This document shows, piece by piece, positions 17,301-27,400 of a stretch of 64,000 bases of DNA. Position numbers and translations under genes: made by a program. Positions within the stretch are counted from its first letter, which is position 1. Each line of letters starts with the position of its first letter. The stretch is from Microbacterium sp. CBA3102 (GTDB lineage Bacteria; Actinomycetota; Actinomycetes; Actinomycetales; Microbacteriaceae), in NCBI RefSeq assembly GCF_007954505.1, contig NZ_CP042412.1:3038001-3102000 (forward strand), written 5' to 3'. The notes below the pieces were generated by a model, which made no database searches, was not told where the DNA came from, and saw only the letters and a program-made list of their open reading frames with translations.

Positions 17301-19439
17301 TCAGGCGTCGATCGACTCGCGCGAGAGCCGGTCGGAGGACTCGATGATGAACTCGCGCCGCGGGGCGACCTCGTTGCCCATCAGCAGCTCGAACATACGG
17401 CCTGCCGCCTCCGCATCCTCCATGCGCACCCGACGCAGCAGACGCCCGGAGCGGTCCATGGTCGTGTTGGCCAGCTGCTCGGCATCCATCTCGCCGAGTC
17501 CCTTGTAGCGCTGGATCGGCTCGTGCCAGCGCTTGCCGGCCTTGCGGAGCTTGGTGAGCAAGGCCTGCATCTCCTGCTCGCTGTAGGTGTAGATCGTCTC
17601 GTTGGGCTTCGAGCCCGGGTTCATCACGATCACCCGATGCAGCGGGGGAACGGCAGCGAAGACACGGCCGTCCTCGATCAGCGGCCGCATGTAGCGGAAG
17701 AACAGGGTGAGCAACAGTGTGCGGATGTGCGCGCCGTCCACGTCGGCGTCGCTCATCAGGATGATCTTCCCGTAGCGTGCCGCGCTGAGATCGAACGTCC
17801 GGCCCGAGCCGGCGCCGATCACCTGGATGATCGATGCGCACTCCGCGTTGGAGAGCATGTCCCCCACGGAAGCCTTCTGCACGTTGAGGATCTTGCCGCG
17901 GATCGGGAGGAGCGCTTGGAACTCGCTGTTGCGTGCGTTCTTGGCCGTGCCGAGAGCCGAGTCACCCTCGACGATGAACAGCTCGCTGCGATCGACCTCG
18001 TTGGTACGGCAGTCGACCAGCTTCGTCGGAAGCGTCGAGGACTCGAGCGCATTCTTGCGTCGCTGCGTCTCCTTGTGGGCGCGCGCCGAGACACGGGCCT
18101 TCATCTCCGAGACGATCTTGTCCAGGAGCTGTGATGCCTGGTTCTTGTCGTCGCGCTTGGTCGACGTGAAGCGCTGGGCGAGATCCTTGCGGATCACCTG
18201 CGCCACGATCTGTCGGACGGCCGGCGTCCCGAGGACCTCTTTGGTCTGACCCTCGAACTGCGGCTCCGGAACGTTGACCGTGAGCACCGCGGTGAGCCCG
18301 GCCAGCACATCGTCCTTCTCGAGCTTGTCGTTGCCGACCTTGAGGCGGCGGGCGTTCTGCTCGACCTGGGTCCGGAGGACCTTGAGGAGTTCCTGTTCGA
18401 AGCCCTGCTGGTGGGTTCCGCCCTTGGGCGTCGCGATGATGTTGACGAACGAGCGGACCCGGGTGTCGTAGCCGGTTCCCCAGCGCAGCGCGATGTCGAC
18501 CGCGCAGACACGCTCGACCTCGGTGGCGATCATGTGACCGTCCGCCTGGAGCACCGGGACGGTCTCCTTGAACGTGCCTTCTCCCTGGATGCGCCAGGTG
18601 TCGGTCACCGGAGGGTCGATCGCCAGGTAGTCGACGAACTCGGAGATACCGCCCTCATAGAGGTACGAGGTCTCCACGGGCGCGGGGGCCGCGACGGGCC
18701 CGGCGCCCTCCTCCTCGGTGACGTTCGAGAGCTCGGGGACGGCGACGGCGCGCTCATCCTTCACCACGATCTCGAGACCGGGAACGAGGAAGGCGGTCTG
18801 CCGCGCACGGGTCTCGAGCTCAGCGAGTTGGAACGCCGCGTCCTTCGTGAAGATCTGACGATCCGCCCAGTAACGGACACGCGTGCCGGTGACCCCTCGT
18901 GGCGCCTTGCCCACGACCCGCAGCTCGCTCTTCTCCTCGAAGGGGGTGAACGGCGCGTCAGGACGCTTCTCGCCGGAGTCCGTGAAGATGCCCGGTTCGC
19001 CGCGGTGGAAGGACATCGCATAGGTCTTGCCACCGCGGTCGACCTCGACGTCGAGCCGCTCGGAGAGCGCATTCACCACCGAGGCACCGACTCCATGCAG
19101 ACCACCGGACGCAGCGTACGAGCCGCCTCCGAACTTCCCACCCGCGTGCAGCTTCGTGTAGACGACCTCGACACCGCTCAGACCGGTCCGGGGTTCGACG
19201 TCGACGGGGATTCCGCGCCCGCGGTCGTGCACCTCCACGCTGCCGTCACTGTGCAGGATGATGTCGATCTTCGAGCCGTTGCCCGCCACCGCTTCGTCGA
19301 CGGAGTTGTCGATGATCTCCCAGAGGCAGTGCATGAGACCCGGGGAGCCGTTCGACCCGATGTACATACCCGGGCGTTTGCGGACAGCCTCGAGCCCCTC
19401 AAGCACCTGGAGATGGTGGGCAGAATACTCGGCATTCAC
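17301..19439 (-). CDS. parE: DNA topoisomerase IV subunit B
   Basis: 712 residues. The GHKL ATPase domain shows EIIDNSVDEAVAGNG, DRGRGIPVD and the GGLHGVGASVVNALS lid. The TOPRIM domain shows LFIVEGDSALGTAKNARN and DADVDGAHIRTLLL. The residues AVPPL after TOPRIM are ParE-like. The start is uncertain: I use GTG 19439 (VNAEYSAHHLQVLEGL), which fits family length; GTG 19463 is the main alternative. It converges on parC, so the two subunits are transcribed from separate promoters and meet at a shared terminator. Confidence 0.92.
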   Translation of the reverse strand: MNAEYSAHHLQVLEGLEAVRKRPGMYIGSNGSPGLMHCLWEIIDNSVDEAVAGNGSKIDIILHSDGSVEVHDRGRGIPVDVEPRTGLSGVEVVYTKLHAGGKFGGGSYAASGGLHGVGASVVNALSERLDVEVDRGGKTYAMSFHRGEPGIFTDSGEKRPDAPFTPFEEKSELRVVGKAPRGVTGTRVRYWADRQIFTKDAAFQLAELETRARQTAFLVPGLEIVVKDERAVAVPELSNVTEEEGAGPVAAPAPVETSYLYEGGISEFVDYLAIDPPVTDTWRIQGEGTFKETVPVLQADGHMIATEVERVCAVDIALRWGTGYDTRVRSFVNIIATPKGGTHQQGFEQELLKVLRTQVEQNARRLKVGNDKLEKDDVLAGLTAVLTVNVPEPQFEGQTKEVLGTPAVRQIVAQVIRKDLAQRFTSTKRDDKNQASQLLDKIVSEMKARVSARAHKETQRRKNALESSTLPTKLVDCRTNEVDRSELFIVEGDSALGTAKNARNSEFQALLPIRGKILNVQKASVGDMLSNAECASIIQVIGAGSGRTFDLSAARYGKIILMSDADVDGAHIRTLLLTLFFRYMRPLIEDGRVFAAVPPLHRVIVMNPGSKPNETIYTYSEQEMQALLTKLRKAGKRWHEPIQRYKGLGEMDAEQLANTTMDRSGRLLRRVRMEDAEAAGRMFELLMGNEVAPRREFIIESSDRLSRESIDA

Positions 19440-19620
19440 AATCTCCGAGTCTATTCTCGCCACCTCCGCTCGGGCTGCCGACACTCCCCACGCGGAGCGA
19501 GTCCGAGGCGCACGCGTACGCGCTGAGCGAAACACGCCGCAAACCGGGCATGCACACAGGTACAGCGTGGTTGTATTGACCAAATCACGAAGCGAAGCCG
19601 ACACCCGAGGAGGCACCGAG

Positions 19621-19839
19621 ATGAACGCAACGACCGAACGTGACACCTCCACTGTCGAGTTCCGCCTGACCGCCATGGATCGTTGCGATTCCTGCGGTGC
19701 GCAGGCGTACATCGCCGCCGAGGTGAACGGCTCCGAGCTCCTGTTCTGCGCCCACCACGGCCGCAAGTACGAAGAGAAGCTCCGCAGCGTCGCCACCAGC
19801 TGGCACGACGAGACCGCGCGTCTCATCGAAGCCGTCTGA
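19621..19839 (+). CDS. Small zinc-ribbon-like protein (DUF7455-type)
   Basis: 72 residues with a Cys pair (RCDSCGAQA) and a Cys-His pair (LFCAHHGRKY) spaced like a compact zinc-binding fold. The family is common and short in actinobacteria and has no assigned function. A strong AGGAGG sits 8 bases before the ATG. It is divergent from parE. The 180-base gap between them holds no clear promoter hexamers. Confidence 0.8.
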   Translation: MNATTERDTSTVEFRLTAMDRCDSCGAQAYIAAEVNGSELLFCAHHGRKYEEKLRSVATSWHDETARLIEAV

Positions 19840-19860
19840 TCACCCTCGACGGGCCAGCGG

Positions 19861-20901
19861 TCAGTCGATCACGACCCTGCGCACTCGCGCGGTGAGCCGG
19901 GTGAGGATCTCTTCGCCGACCGTGTCGATCCGCTCGGCGAGCGTGGTCGCGGAAGACTCCCCGGATTCGCCCGCGCCGAACAGCGTCACTTCGTCGCCGA
20001 CTCGGGCTCCCGGCCAGCGGTCGACGATCGACGTCGTCTGACCCACGGCGGTGAGCACTCGGGCTCCACCGGGGGTCCCCACGCTCGCTCCGCCCAAGGT
20101 CGACGGCAGACCGTCGAAGCTGCCGATCGCGATCACGGCATCATCACCGTCGACCTCGACGACCGTCGCGACGAGGCTTGCTGCAGGTCGCACACCCTCG
20201 AGGTCCGGGCCGTCCGCGGATCGGATGCCGTAGCAGAACGCTCCGATGCGCGAGACCGAGCCACGCAGCTCCGGTCGCCACCAGGATGCCGCCGACGCGG
20301 TCAGGTGCAATGCGCGCGGAACCGGACCCGACTCCCCCACCACTCGCACGGCGTCGAGGAACACTGCCTGCGCCTCGTCGTCCTCCGCATCGCTCGCCTC
20401 AGCGATATGGCTCCAGACCCCCTCCAATTCGAGGAGTCCTGCGGCCTCCGCGGCCCTGACCTCGGAGACGACGTCGGCCCAGTCCTCTGGGAGTATGCCG
20501 TTGCGGTGCAGGCCCGTGTCGATCTTGAGGTGCACGCGCGCCCGTGCGCCCAGCGCCTCCGCGCGGGCGATGATCCGTCGCAGATACTCGGCGGTGCCGA
20601 CTCCGAGATCGATGCGGTGCAGCAGAGCGTCATCGACCTCCGCGTCCGTGGAGGTGGCCCAGGCGAAGATGCGCGCGTCTCCTCCGACGACGCGCCGAAC
20701 CTCTGAGCCGCCCGCGATGTCGTAGCTCCCGAACCAGTCGACGCCCGCCTTCGACGCCGCCTCGACCGCCCACGCGAGCCCGTGGCCGTAGGCGTCGTCC
20801 TTGAGCACGAGCATGAGGGTCGACGGCGCGATCCGCGCCTTGACGGCATCGACGTTCGCGCGGAAGACGTCACTGCTGATCCGCAGCTGCGGGCGGGTCA
20901 T
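19861..20901 (-). CDS. Alanine-racemase-like subunit with PLP lysine but no catalytic tyrosine
   Basis: 346-residue fold-type III PLP protein. The barrel is complete: PLP lysine Lys34 in LVLKDDAYGHG, the carbamylated-lysine equivalent Lys126 and Arg133 in HLKIDTGLHRNG, and Arg218 near the barrel end. In the C-terminal domain the motif that is normally GYADG reads GSFDG, so the second catalytic base (Tyr265 in Geobacillus Alr) is Ser261. The neighbouring Met of the usual CMDQ loop is also lost (TAVGQTTSIVD). On its own it should be a poor racemase. The start overlaps the stop of the upstream partner gene in ATGA, which fits stoichiometric co-translation. A longer upstream extension lies within that gene and is spurious. 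A diverged amino-acid racemase of other specificity, or a non-catalytic PLP protein, are alternatives. Confidence 0.82.
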   Translation of the reverse strand: MTRPQLRISSDVFRANVDAVKARIAPSTLMLVLKDDAYGHGLAWAVEAASKAGVDWFGSYDIAGGSEVRRVVGGDARIFAWATSTDAEVDDALLHRIDLGVGTAEYLRRIIARAEALGARARVHLKIDTGLHRNGILPEDWADVVSEVRAAEAAGLLELEGVWSHIAEASDAEDDEAQAVFLDAVRVVGESGPVPRALHLTASAASWWRPELRGSVSRIGAFCYGIRSADGPDLEGVRPAASLVATVVEVDGDDAVIAIGSFDGLPSTLGGASVGTPGGARVLTAVGQTTSIVDRWPGARVGDEVTLFGAGESGESSATTLAERIDTVGEEILTRLTARVRRVVID

Positions 20902-21617
20902 GCCTCCCACCCCCGCACAGCGTGCGCGCCCGCGACCGTGACGAGTTCCGCCGCCGTCAGCCCGGTGATCGCGCTCCATCGGGCGACTCCGGCCTTGGCC
21001 GTGCCCCACCCACCGAAATAGGTGACCTCCGATCCGGGCGCGATGTCGACCTCCGGGCCTTCCAGGTCCACGACGCAGACATCCATCGCGACCCGTCCGA
21101 TGATGGGTCGCGCCGTCCCGGCGACGTCGACGTGTGCGTGATTCCCGAGGGCACGGACGATCCCTTGCGCATAACCGCCCGTCACCAACGCCACGGTGGT
21201 CTCCGCGGGCGCACGGAAGGTGTACCCGTACGACACCGCATCCCCGGCGCGCAAGCGTTTGGTGGACATCACTCGGCCGCTGAGGCGCATCACCGGCTGC
21301 GTCGAGAGGACTCCGTGCTCGTCCGGCAGCCCGTAGAGCAGAGTCGGGTCGATATCCGCCTCATCCGAGGTCACCCCGACGATTCCCTCCAACCGCAGCG
21401 CCTCGATCTCACCGACGGAATCGACCAGCACCCGTTCGGCGCCGGCGGCGGTCACCGCCTGCGCGACGGCGAGGATTCCGTGGCCCCAGGCATCGCGTCG
21501 CAGATCCGCGACATGTCCGCCTGCGCCCACTGCCGCCGACGCGCCTGCCGCCAGCGCCGAGCGGGAGATCATCGCGAAAGGCAGGGCGCTGGAAGTCGTC
21601 TCACACACGTCCTCCAC
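20898..21617 (-). CDS. Alanine-racemase C-terminal-domain subunit with truncated barrel
   Basis: About 239 residues. The first 100 residues resemble only the first strands of the alanine racemase barrel, and the PLP lysine is Arg40 (VADLRRDAWGHG instead of VVKADAYGHG). The sequence then jumps straight to the end-of-barrel motif LLYGLP, so roughly 150 barrel residues are missing. The C-terminal domain is well kept: SYGYTF, TGGYAQG with the catalytic-type Tyr149, and GRVAMDVCVVDL with Met178. It cannot bind PLP normally but could donate Tyr and Met to a partner. Start choice is uncertain (GTG 21617 or GTG 21608). It is the first gene of a two-gene operon divergent from the ATP-grasp gene, 71 bases away. 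Confidence 0.78.
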   Translation of the reverse strand: MEDVCETTSSALPFAMISRSALAAGASAAVGAGGHVADLRRDAWGHGILAVAQAVTAAGAERVLVDSVGEIEALRLEGIVGVTSDEADIDPTLLYGLPDEHGVLSTQPVMRLSGRVMSTKRLRAGDAVSYGYTFRAPAETTVALVTGGYAQGIVRALGNHAHVDVAGTARPIIGRVAMDVCVVDLEGPEVDIAPGSEVTYFGGWGTAKAGVARWSAITGLTAAELVTVAGAHAVRGWEA

Positions 21618-21688
21618 CCTAGCTTCCGCCTCCCAGGTGGACCTCCGAGTCCCCCGTAGACTGGTGGGGACCCCGACCCTGGAGCCAT

Positions 21689-22705
21689 ATGTCTCGTCTT
21701 TCTCTCGCGCCCCGCATCCGCTACCTGCTGGGACGTGCTCGCCGCATCGACGTCGGATCGGTGGTGGAACGGGCCAAGGAGGCATCGGAACAGCACCACA
21801 AGGCCGTCCCTGCCATCGTCGTCGACATGCTCTGGTCCGCGGCCCGGCACAACGTCGGGTTCCAGGACTACATCGACTACGACTTCGCCATGCTCACCAA
21901 GGCGGAGCGCGAGACCTACATGACCCACCCCGTGTCGAACCAGCTCTCGCAGCGATTCGACCACCCTGACTACCGCTGGATCTTCCAGGACAAGGTCGAG
22001 TTCGACAAGCAGTTCTCCCCCTTCCTGAAACGCGAGTGGATGACGGTCGAGGAAGGCAACGCGGATGCGGTGCGCGAGCTGACCGAGCGCCTCGGCACGA
22101 TCGTCACGAAGGAGCCGGTCGGGCAGGCGGGAACCGGTGTGCATCGCTATCACGCGGCGGACATCGACGACTGGGACGAGTTCCATCGCGGACTGCTGGA
22201 CCGCGGCGAGCTCCTCATCGAAGAGGTGATCCGGCAGCACGACGCCCTGGCCGCCGTCTGCCCCGGCACCGTGAACACGACGCGCATCACCGCCTTCTTC
22301 GACGGTGAGAAAGCGCACATCCTCGCGATCGCGCAGAAGTTCGGCCGTGGCGCTGTCAGCGACCAGATGACCTTCGGCGGCTTCTACACGATGCTCGACC
22401 AGAACGGGCACGCGATCGGCGCCGGGTACGACTCCCACGGACATGTGCACGAGACGCATCCGGATTCCGGCTTCCGCATCGCCGACTTCCAGCTGCCGCA
22501 CATGGAGGAGGTTCGAGCCTTCATCGACGACGTCGCGCGCGTCGTGCCGCAGGTGCAGTACGTGGGCTGGGACATCGTGGTCTCCCCCGACGGCCCCGTT
22601 CTCGTCGAGGGCAACTGGGGAGCAGGAGTGTACGAGAACAAGCCCAGCGTGACCGGCATCCGCACCGGCCACAAGCCGCGCTACCGCGAGGTCATCGGCT
22701 TCTGA
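21689..22705 (+). CDS. ATP-grasp ligase, sugar-transfer-associated type
   Basis: 338-residue single-domain ATP-grasp protein. The nucleotide-binding lysine lies in GTIVTKEPVGQAGTG, an acidic hinge follows in LLIEEVIRQH, and magnesium ligands lie near the C-terminus in GPVLVEGNWG. Such enzymes join a carboxylate to an amine or thiol through an acyl phosphate. The family (ATPgrasp_ST) is found near surface-polysaccharide and envelope genes; the substrate is unknown. No signal peptide or membrane segment is seen, so it acts in the cytoplasm. The ATG has a GGAG site 4-5 bases upstream. The divergent racemase-like pair suggests that its substrate could be a D-amino acid, as hypothesis. Confidence 0.8.
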   Translation: MSRLSLAPRIRYLLGRARRIDVGSVVERAKEASEQHHKAVPAIVVDMLWSAARHNVGFQDYIDYDFAMLTKAERETYMTHPVSNQLSQRFDHPDYRWIFQDKVEFDKQFSPFLKREWMTVEEGNADAVRELTERLGTIVTKEPVGQAGTGVHRYHAADIDDWDEFHRGLLDRGELLIEEVIRQHDALAAVCPGTVNTTRITAFFDGEKAHILAIAQKFGRGAVSDQMTFGGFYTMLDQNGHAIGAGYDSHGHVHETHPDSGFRIADFQLPHMEEVRAFIDDVARVVPQVQYVGWDIVVSPDGPVLVEGNWGAGVYENKPSVTGIRTGHKPRYREVIGF

Positions 22706-22713
22706 GGAAACAC

Positions 22714-22750
22714 AGAAGGCCCCGGATGCTCTGCGCATCCGGGGCCTTCT
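22714..22750. terminator. Strong bidirectional hairpin
   Basis: A 15-base perfect stem (agaaggccccggatg and its complement) around a 7-base loop, with a short T-rich end on each side. It serves the ATP-grasp gene and the convergent CofE-like gene. Confidence 0.9.
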
Positions 22751-22767
22751 CCGTAGATCTGAGCGGT

Positions 22768-23459
22768 TCAGACCGCGCGGACGATCCCGAGCGGCGTGGA
22801 CTCCAGTCCCTGACCGAGCGGGTTGTCACCGAGGATCTTCACGAGCCGGTGCTCACCGTTCTTGTCGAGCGTCGAGCCGAGGATGTTGCCACCCAGGTCG
22901 TTGATGTCGACGACGGCGACCTCTGCCTGGCCACCGATCAACGCCTTCAGCCGAGCGGCGACGCCATCCGGGTCCTTGGGTCCGAGCACGACCGCCTCGT
23001 TGTAGGGCGGGATCGTGTGCTTGGTGGGACCGTCGATGGCACGCGCCTTGTCACCCGCGATGCGGTAGAAGTCACCACGGCGACCGAACGCTTTGGTGAC
23101 GGCGGCCACGGCGGACGCGAACAGGATTCGGGGCGTGCCGCATTCGCGGAGCGCCATCTCCATCGTCTCGGGCATGCCGAGTCCGATCCCGTACGGCGTG
23201 CGCGTGACGTACTTCGAGAGGAACAGCGCGAGCTTGCGCGGCTTGATCTCGTCGAGACGGTACGACCGCCCCTGGGTGATCGCCACGATCTTCTCGGTCA
23301 CGAACAGCAGGTCGCCCGGCTGCACCGCATCCTTCGCATACTCCGTGATGATCGCGTCGAGGTCGTCCTCGGGCATGACCACACGGGTGCGCAGCGGGAT
23401 ACGCGCATAGCTCGTGCCGTCGACGACCGTCTCGAGCGCCTTGCCGTCGTTCGCCTGGC

Positions 23460-23463
<4 letters not shown>
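22768..23463 (-). CDS. CofE-like (coenzyme F420-0:L-glutamate ligase family) protein
   Basis: 231 residues, single domain. The N-terminal part has [19 protein letters not shown], matching the conserved GD-VVVTSK-V---EGR block of CofE. The middle and C-terminus ([26 protein letters not shown]) resemble the CofE-like branch found in bacteria that lack F420. True CofE adds glutamate to F420-0 with GTP; no other F420 gene is in the window and the FbiB nitroreductase-like domain is absent, so an F420 role is doubtful. Its ATG overlaps the sigA stop (ATGA), so it is expressed with the primary sigma factor. Confidence 0.7.
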
Positions 23464-24701
<1,238 letters not shown>

Positions 24702-24739
24702 GTTTCGCCTTTCACGGGGCGAATCTCTCACCCCGGGAC

Positions 24740-24817
24740 ATTTCGGACACTAGTAAGACCCTTGTCAAGTCCAGCGCTCGAAAACGCCGATTGACAACGG
24801 GTCAGAGTCCTAGTATC
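24740..24817 (-). promoter_or_regulatory. sigA upstream promoter elements
   Basis: A perfect -35 hexamer TTGACA reads leftward at 24768-24763, but the hexamer 17 bases later (CGAAAT) is a poor -10. Further up, an extended -10-like TGCGATACT ends at 24812 without a good -35. A second TTGACA, reading rightward at 24791-24796, forms a 7-base inverted repeat with the first (ttgtcaa / ttgacaa). More than one start point is plausible. Confidence 0.35.
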
Positions 24818-24869
24818 GCACACGTGTGGCGATGCAGGCGCATTCCGACGAAGTTCTCCCCGAACGGGC

Positions 24870-25811
24870 TCAGGCCCGGCCGGGCTTGTCCTCGTCGCCG
24901 GAGGGACGGGAGGCGAGATAGCGCTCCAGTTCCGCAGCCAGTTCGTCGGCGCTGGGAAGATCACGCTCGCTGAACCCGCCCTCGTCGTACGAGTCGTCGT
25001 CGGGGTTCCGACCCGCCATGTACGCGTCGTATCGGCGCTCGAGGTTGTGGACCATCTGCTGGAGCTCATCGTTCCCGGCGACCTGTTCGTCGACACGGGC
25101 CACGTAGTCTTCGCGACGCTCCTGCACCTCGTCCAGCATCAGCACGAGCCCCGTCGAGGCCATCAGCCGCTCGGCGGCGGCGATCACCGCATCCGGGTTC
25201 TCCGTCTCGGCGAGGTAGTGCGGCACCAGCAGCACGAAACCGACGGCGCGGTCGCCGCGCTCGACGAAACGGAACTCGAGCAGGTGCCCTGCCGTCGCCG
25301 GCACCTGGGTGCGCGGACGCCAGACGGAGTGCGCGACGGTGAGCTCCCGACGATTGCCGCTGACCGTCGTACCGATGGGACGCGTGTGCGGAACCGGCAT
25401 GGCGATCGAATGGACCCAGTGGAACCCGGAGACCTCGAACTCGGCAGCCAGCGCGAGGACGGTGTCCGCGAAGCGGTTCCAGGCGAAGTCAGGCTCGTAG
25501 CCGGCGAGGAGCAGGAAAGGACGACCGAGCGCGTCCGTCGCGAGCGACAACTCGAGCCGCGATGGCTTGAACTCGGTGAGATGGTCCTGATCGAACGAGA
25601 TCACCGGCCGCCGCGCACGGTAGTCGAGAAGGGCATCGTTGTCGAAGACCACGACGGGCTCAGGAGAGGCTGTCTCACGCAGGTGCTCGATGAGCCCGGA
25701 GACTGCACTCCCCGCGTCGGTGAAGCCGGTGAGAAGCAGCACCAGTGGCAGGCCGTGCGGCACGGTCGGCGCATTCGCGACGCGTTCGTGGATCTCTCCG
25801 GAGAAGGGCAT
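24870..25811 (-). CDS. PAC2-family protein
   Basis: 313 residues of the PAC2 (proteasome assembly chaperone 2-like) family: a soluble alpha/beta core (about residues 1-215, with LVLLLTGFTDAGSAVSGLIEHL near the start) and a helical, acidic C-terminal tail. Actinobacterial members are conserved but uncharacterised; a role in proteasome assembly is not established in bacteria, and no proteasome gene is in the window. It is a single gene. The divergent gap to pepA (25812-25924) should contain both promoters, but no hexamers stand out. Confidence 0.8.
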   Translation of the reverse strand: MPFSGEIHERVANAPTVPHGLPLVLLLTGFTDAGSAVSGLIEHLRETASPEPVVVFDNDALLDYRARRPVISFDQDHLTEFKPSRLELSLATDALGRPFLLLAGYEPDFAWNRFADTVLALAAEFEVSGFHWVHSIAMPVPHTRPIGTTVSGNRRELTVAHSVWRPRTQVPATAGHLLEFRFVERGDRAVGFVLLVPHYLAETENPDAVIAAAERLMASTGLVLMLDEVQERREDYVARVDEQVAGNDELQQMVHNLERRYDAYMAGRNPDDDSYDEGGFSERDLPSADELAAELERYLASRPSGDEDKPGRA

Positions 25812-25924
25812 GTGTCCATGCTACGAGCAGGTCCCGGTGCCGGGCCCCGAGCCGTCTCGCTGAGAGCGAACACACCCACCCGGCGCGCGACTCCCCGCAC
25901 CGGCGGAGATCCTAGGATGGAGAC

Positions 25925-27397
25925 ATGACGCTTCCCGTGCTCTCGCACACCACCGCTCAGTTCCCCGGAAGCGCTGCCGATGCCGCAGTGCTCGTCGTCG
26001 CCGCTCTCCCCGAGTCGGCGGAATCACTGGCCGGTTATCCCGGCCTCGCGGATGCCTTGGCCGGTGTCGGATTCACCGGCTCCGCCGGATCCTTCACCCG
26101 CGTGTATGCCCCCGAGGTGACCTCCCTGCCGTTCGCCGTCGTCGGCGCCGGCAGCACGCCGGATGCCGCGGCGGTGCGCAATGCGGCCGGAACGGCGCTG
26201 CGCACGCTGACCGGCTTCGAGCACGTCGCGGTCGCCCTCGCCGACGGGCTCGAGGGCTTCGCCCCGGCAGCCGCAGAGGGCGCTGTGCTCGGTGGACACA
26301 AGTTCGACGGCTACCGCACCGAGAAGGGCAAGACGCGCGCTGGCGAGATCACTCTGCACGCCGCGCTCGACGATGAAGACGTCGCGCACGCCCAGGTCAT
26401 CGGCGGGGCGGTCGCGCTCATCAAGGACCTCGTGAACGTGCCCGCCGAGTGGCAGAGCCCCGCGCAGCTCGCTCAGAGCGCGGCTGACAGCGTCGCCGAC
26501 CTCGATGTCACGGTCGAGATCTTCGACGAGACGGCCCTCGCCGAGCAGGGCTTCGGCGGCATCCTGGGCGTGGGACAGGGCTCCGACCGGCCGCCGCGTC
26601 TCGTTCGCCTCGACTACTCCCCCGCTGACGCTGTGCGACACATCGCGCTCGTCGGCAAGGGCATCACGTTCGACACCGGGGGCTTGTCCCTGAAGCCCGC
26701 GGCCTCGATGGTCGGCATGAAGTTCGACATGGCGGGCGCCGCGACGTCCCTCGCCGCGATCCGGGCGATCGCCGCACTCGGCCTCCCCGTCCACGTCACC
26801 GCGTGGCTCTGCATCACCGACAACATGCCCTCGGGTCGTGCGTTGCGCCCGGGCGACGTCATCCGCATCCTCGACGGCACCACGGTGGAGGTCCAGAACA
26901 CCGACGCCGAGGGACGGCTCGTCCTCGCAGACGGCCTCGTGGCCGCGAGCCGCGAGAATCCGGACGTCATCATCGATGTGGCGACCCTCACGGGCGCCAT
27001 CGTCGCCGCACTCGGCCACCGGCACACCGGAGTCTTCGGCGACGTCGAGACGGTCTCGTCCTTCATCTCGGCAACCGCCCAGGTCGACGAGCCCGCCTGG
27101 CACATGCCGCTGCCGGACTACATGGAGGAGTCGCTCGAGTCCCCCATCGCCGACCTGCAGAACGCGAACATGAGTGACCGGATGGGCGGCGCCTCCTATG
27201 CAGGACTGTTCCTGCGGCGCTTCGTCGGGCGCACCTCGGACGCTGAGGACGCTCCCCGCATCCCCTGGGTGCACCTCGACATCGCGGGATCCGGCGAACA
27301 TGCCGGCGCCCCGTACGGTTTCACCGAGAAGGGCCCCACCGGAGCGATGGTCCGATCGATCGTCGCCTTCGCCGAAGCATCCCACAAGGAGGCATGA
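25925..27397 (+). CDS. pepA: Leucyl aminopeptidase (M17)
   Basis: 490-residue M17 zinc/manganese aminopeptidase. The family signature NTDAEGRL is at residues 325-332, the metal-binding lysine/aspartate block GKGITFDTGGLSLKP lies near 245-260, and the bicarbonate-site Arg is in the signature. It removes N-terminal residues from peptides in the cytoplasm as a hexamer; related PepA proteins in proteobacteria also bind DNA, which is not implied here. GGATGGAG precedes the ATG. The lpdA gene follows after 3 bases, with its ribosome site inside the pepA end, so the two are probably co-transcribed. Confidence 0.94.
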   Translation: MTLPVLSHTTAQFPGSAADAAVLVVAALPESAESLAGYPGLADALAGVGFTGSAGSFTRVYAPEVTSLPFAVVGAGSTPDAAAVRNAAGTALRTLTGFEHVAVALADGLEGFAPAAAEGAVLGGHKFDGYRTEKGKTRAGEITLHAALDDEDVAHAQVIGGAVALIKDLVNVPAEWQSPAQLAQSAADSVADLDVTVEIFDETALAEQGFGGILGVGQGSDRPPRLVRLDYSPADAVRHIALVGKGITFDTGGLSLKPAASMVGMKFDMAGAATSLAAIRAIAALGLPVHVTAWLCITDNMPSGRALRPGDVIRILDGTTVEVQNTDAEGRLVLADGLVAASRENPDVIIDVATLTGAIVAALGHRHTGVFGDVETVSSFISATAQVDEPAWHMPLPDYMEESLESPIADLQNANMSDRMGGASYAGLFLRRFVGRTSDAEDAPRIPWVHLDIAGSGEHAGAPYGFTEKGPTGAMVRSIVAFAEASHKEA

Positions 27398-27400
27398 CCT

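Noticed and set aside
24821..24846. SigR/SigH-type promoter (GGAAT-N18-GTT) for sigA
   Set aside because: On the minus strand GGAAT-N18-GTG occurs, but the -10 is GTG and not GTT, and a single match to a short degenerate pattern is expected by chance.
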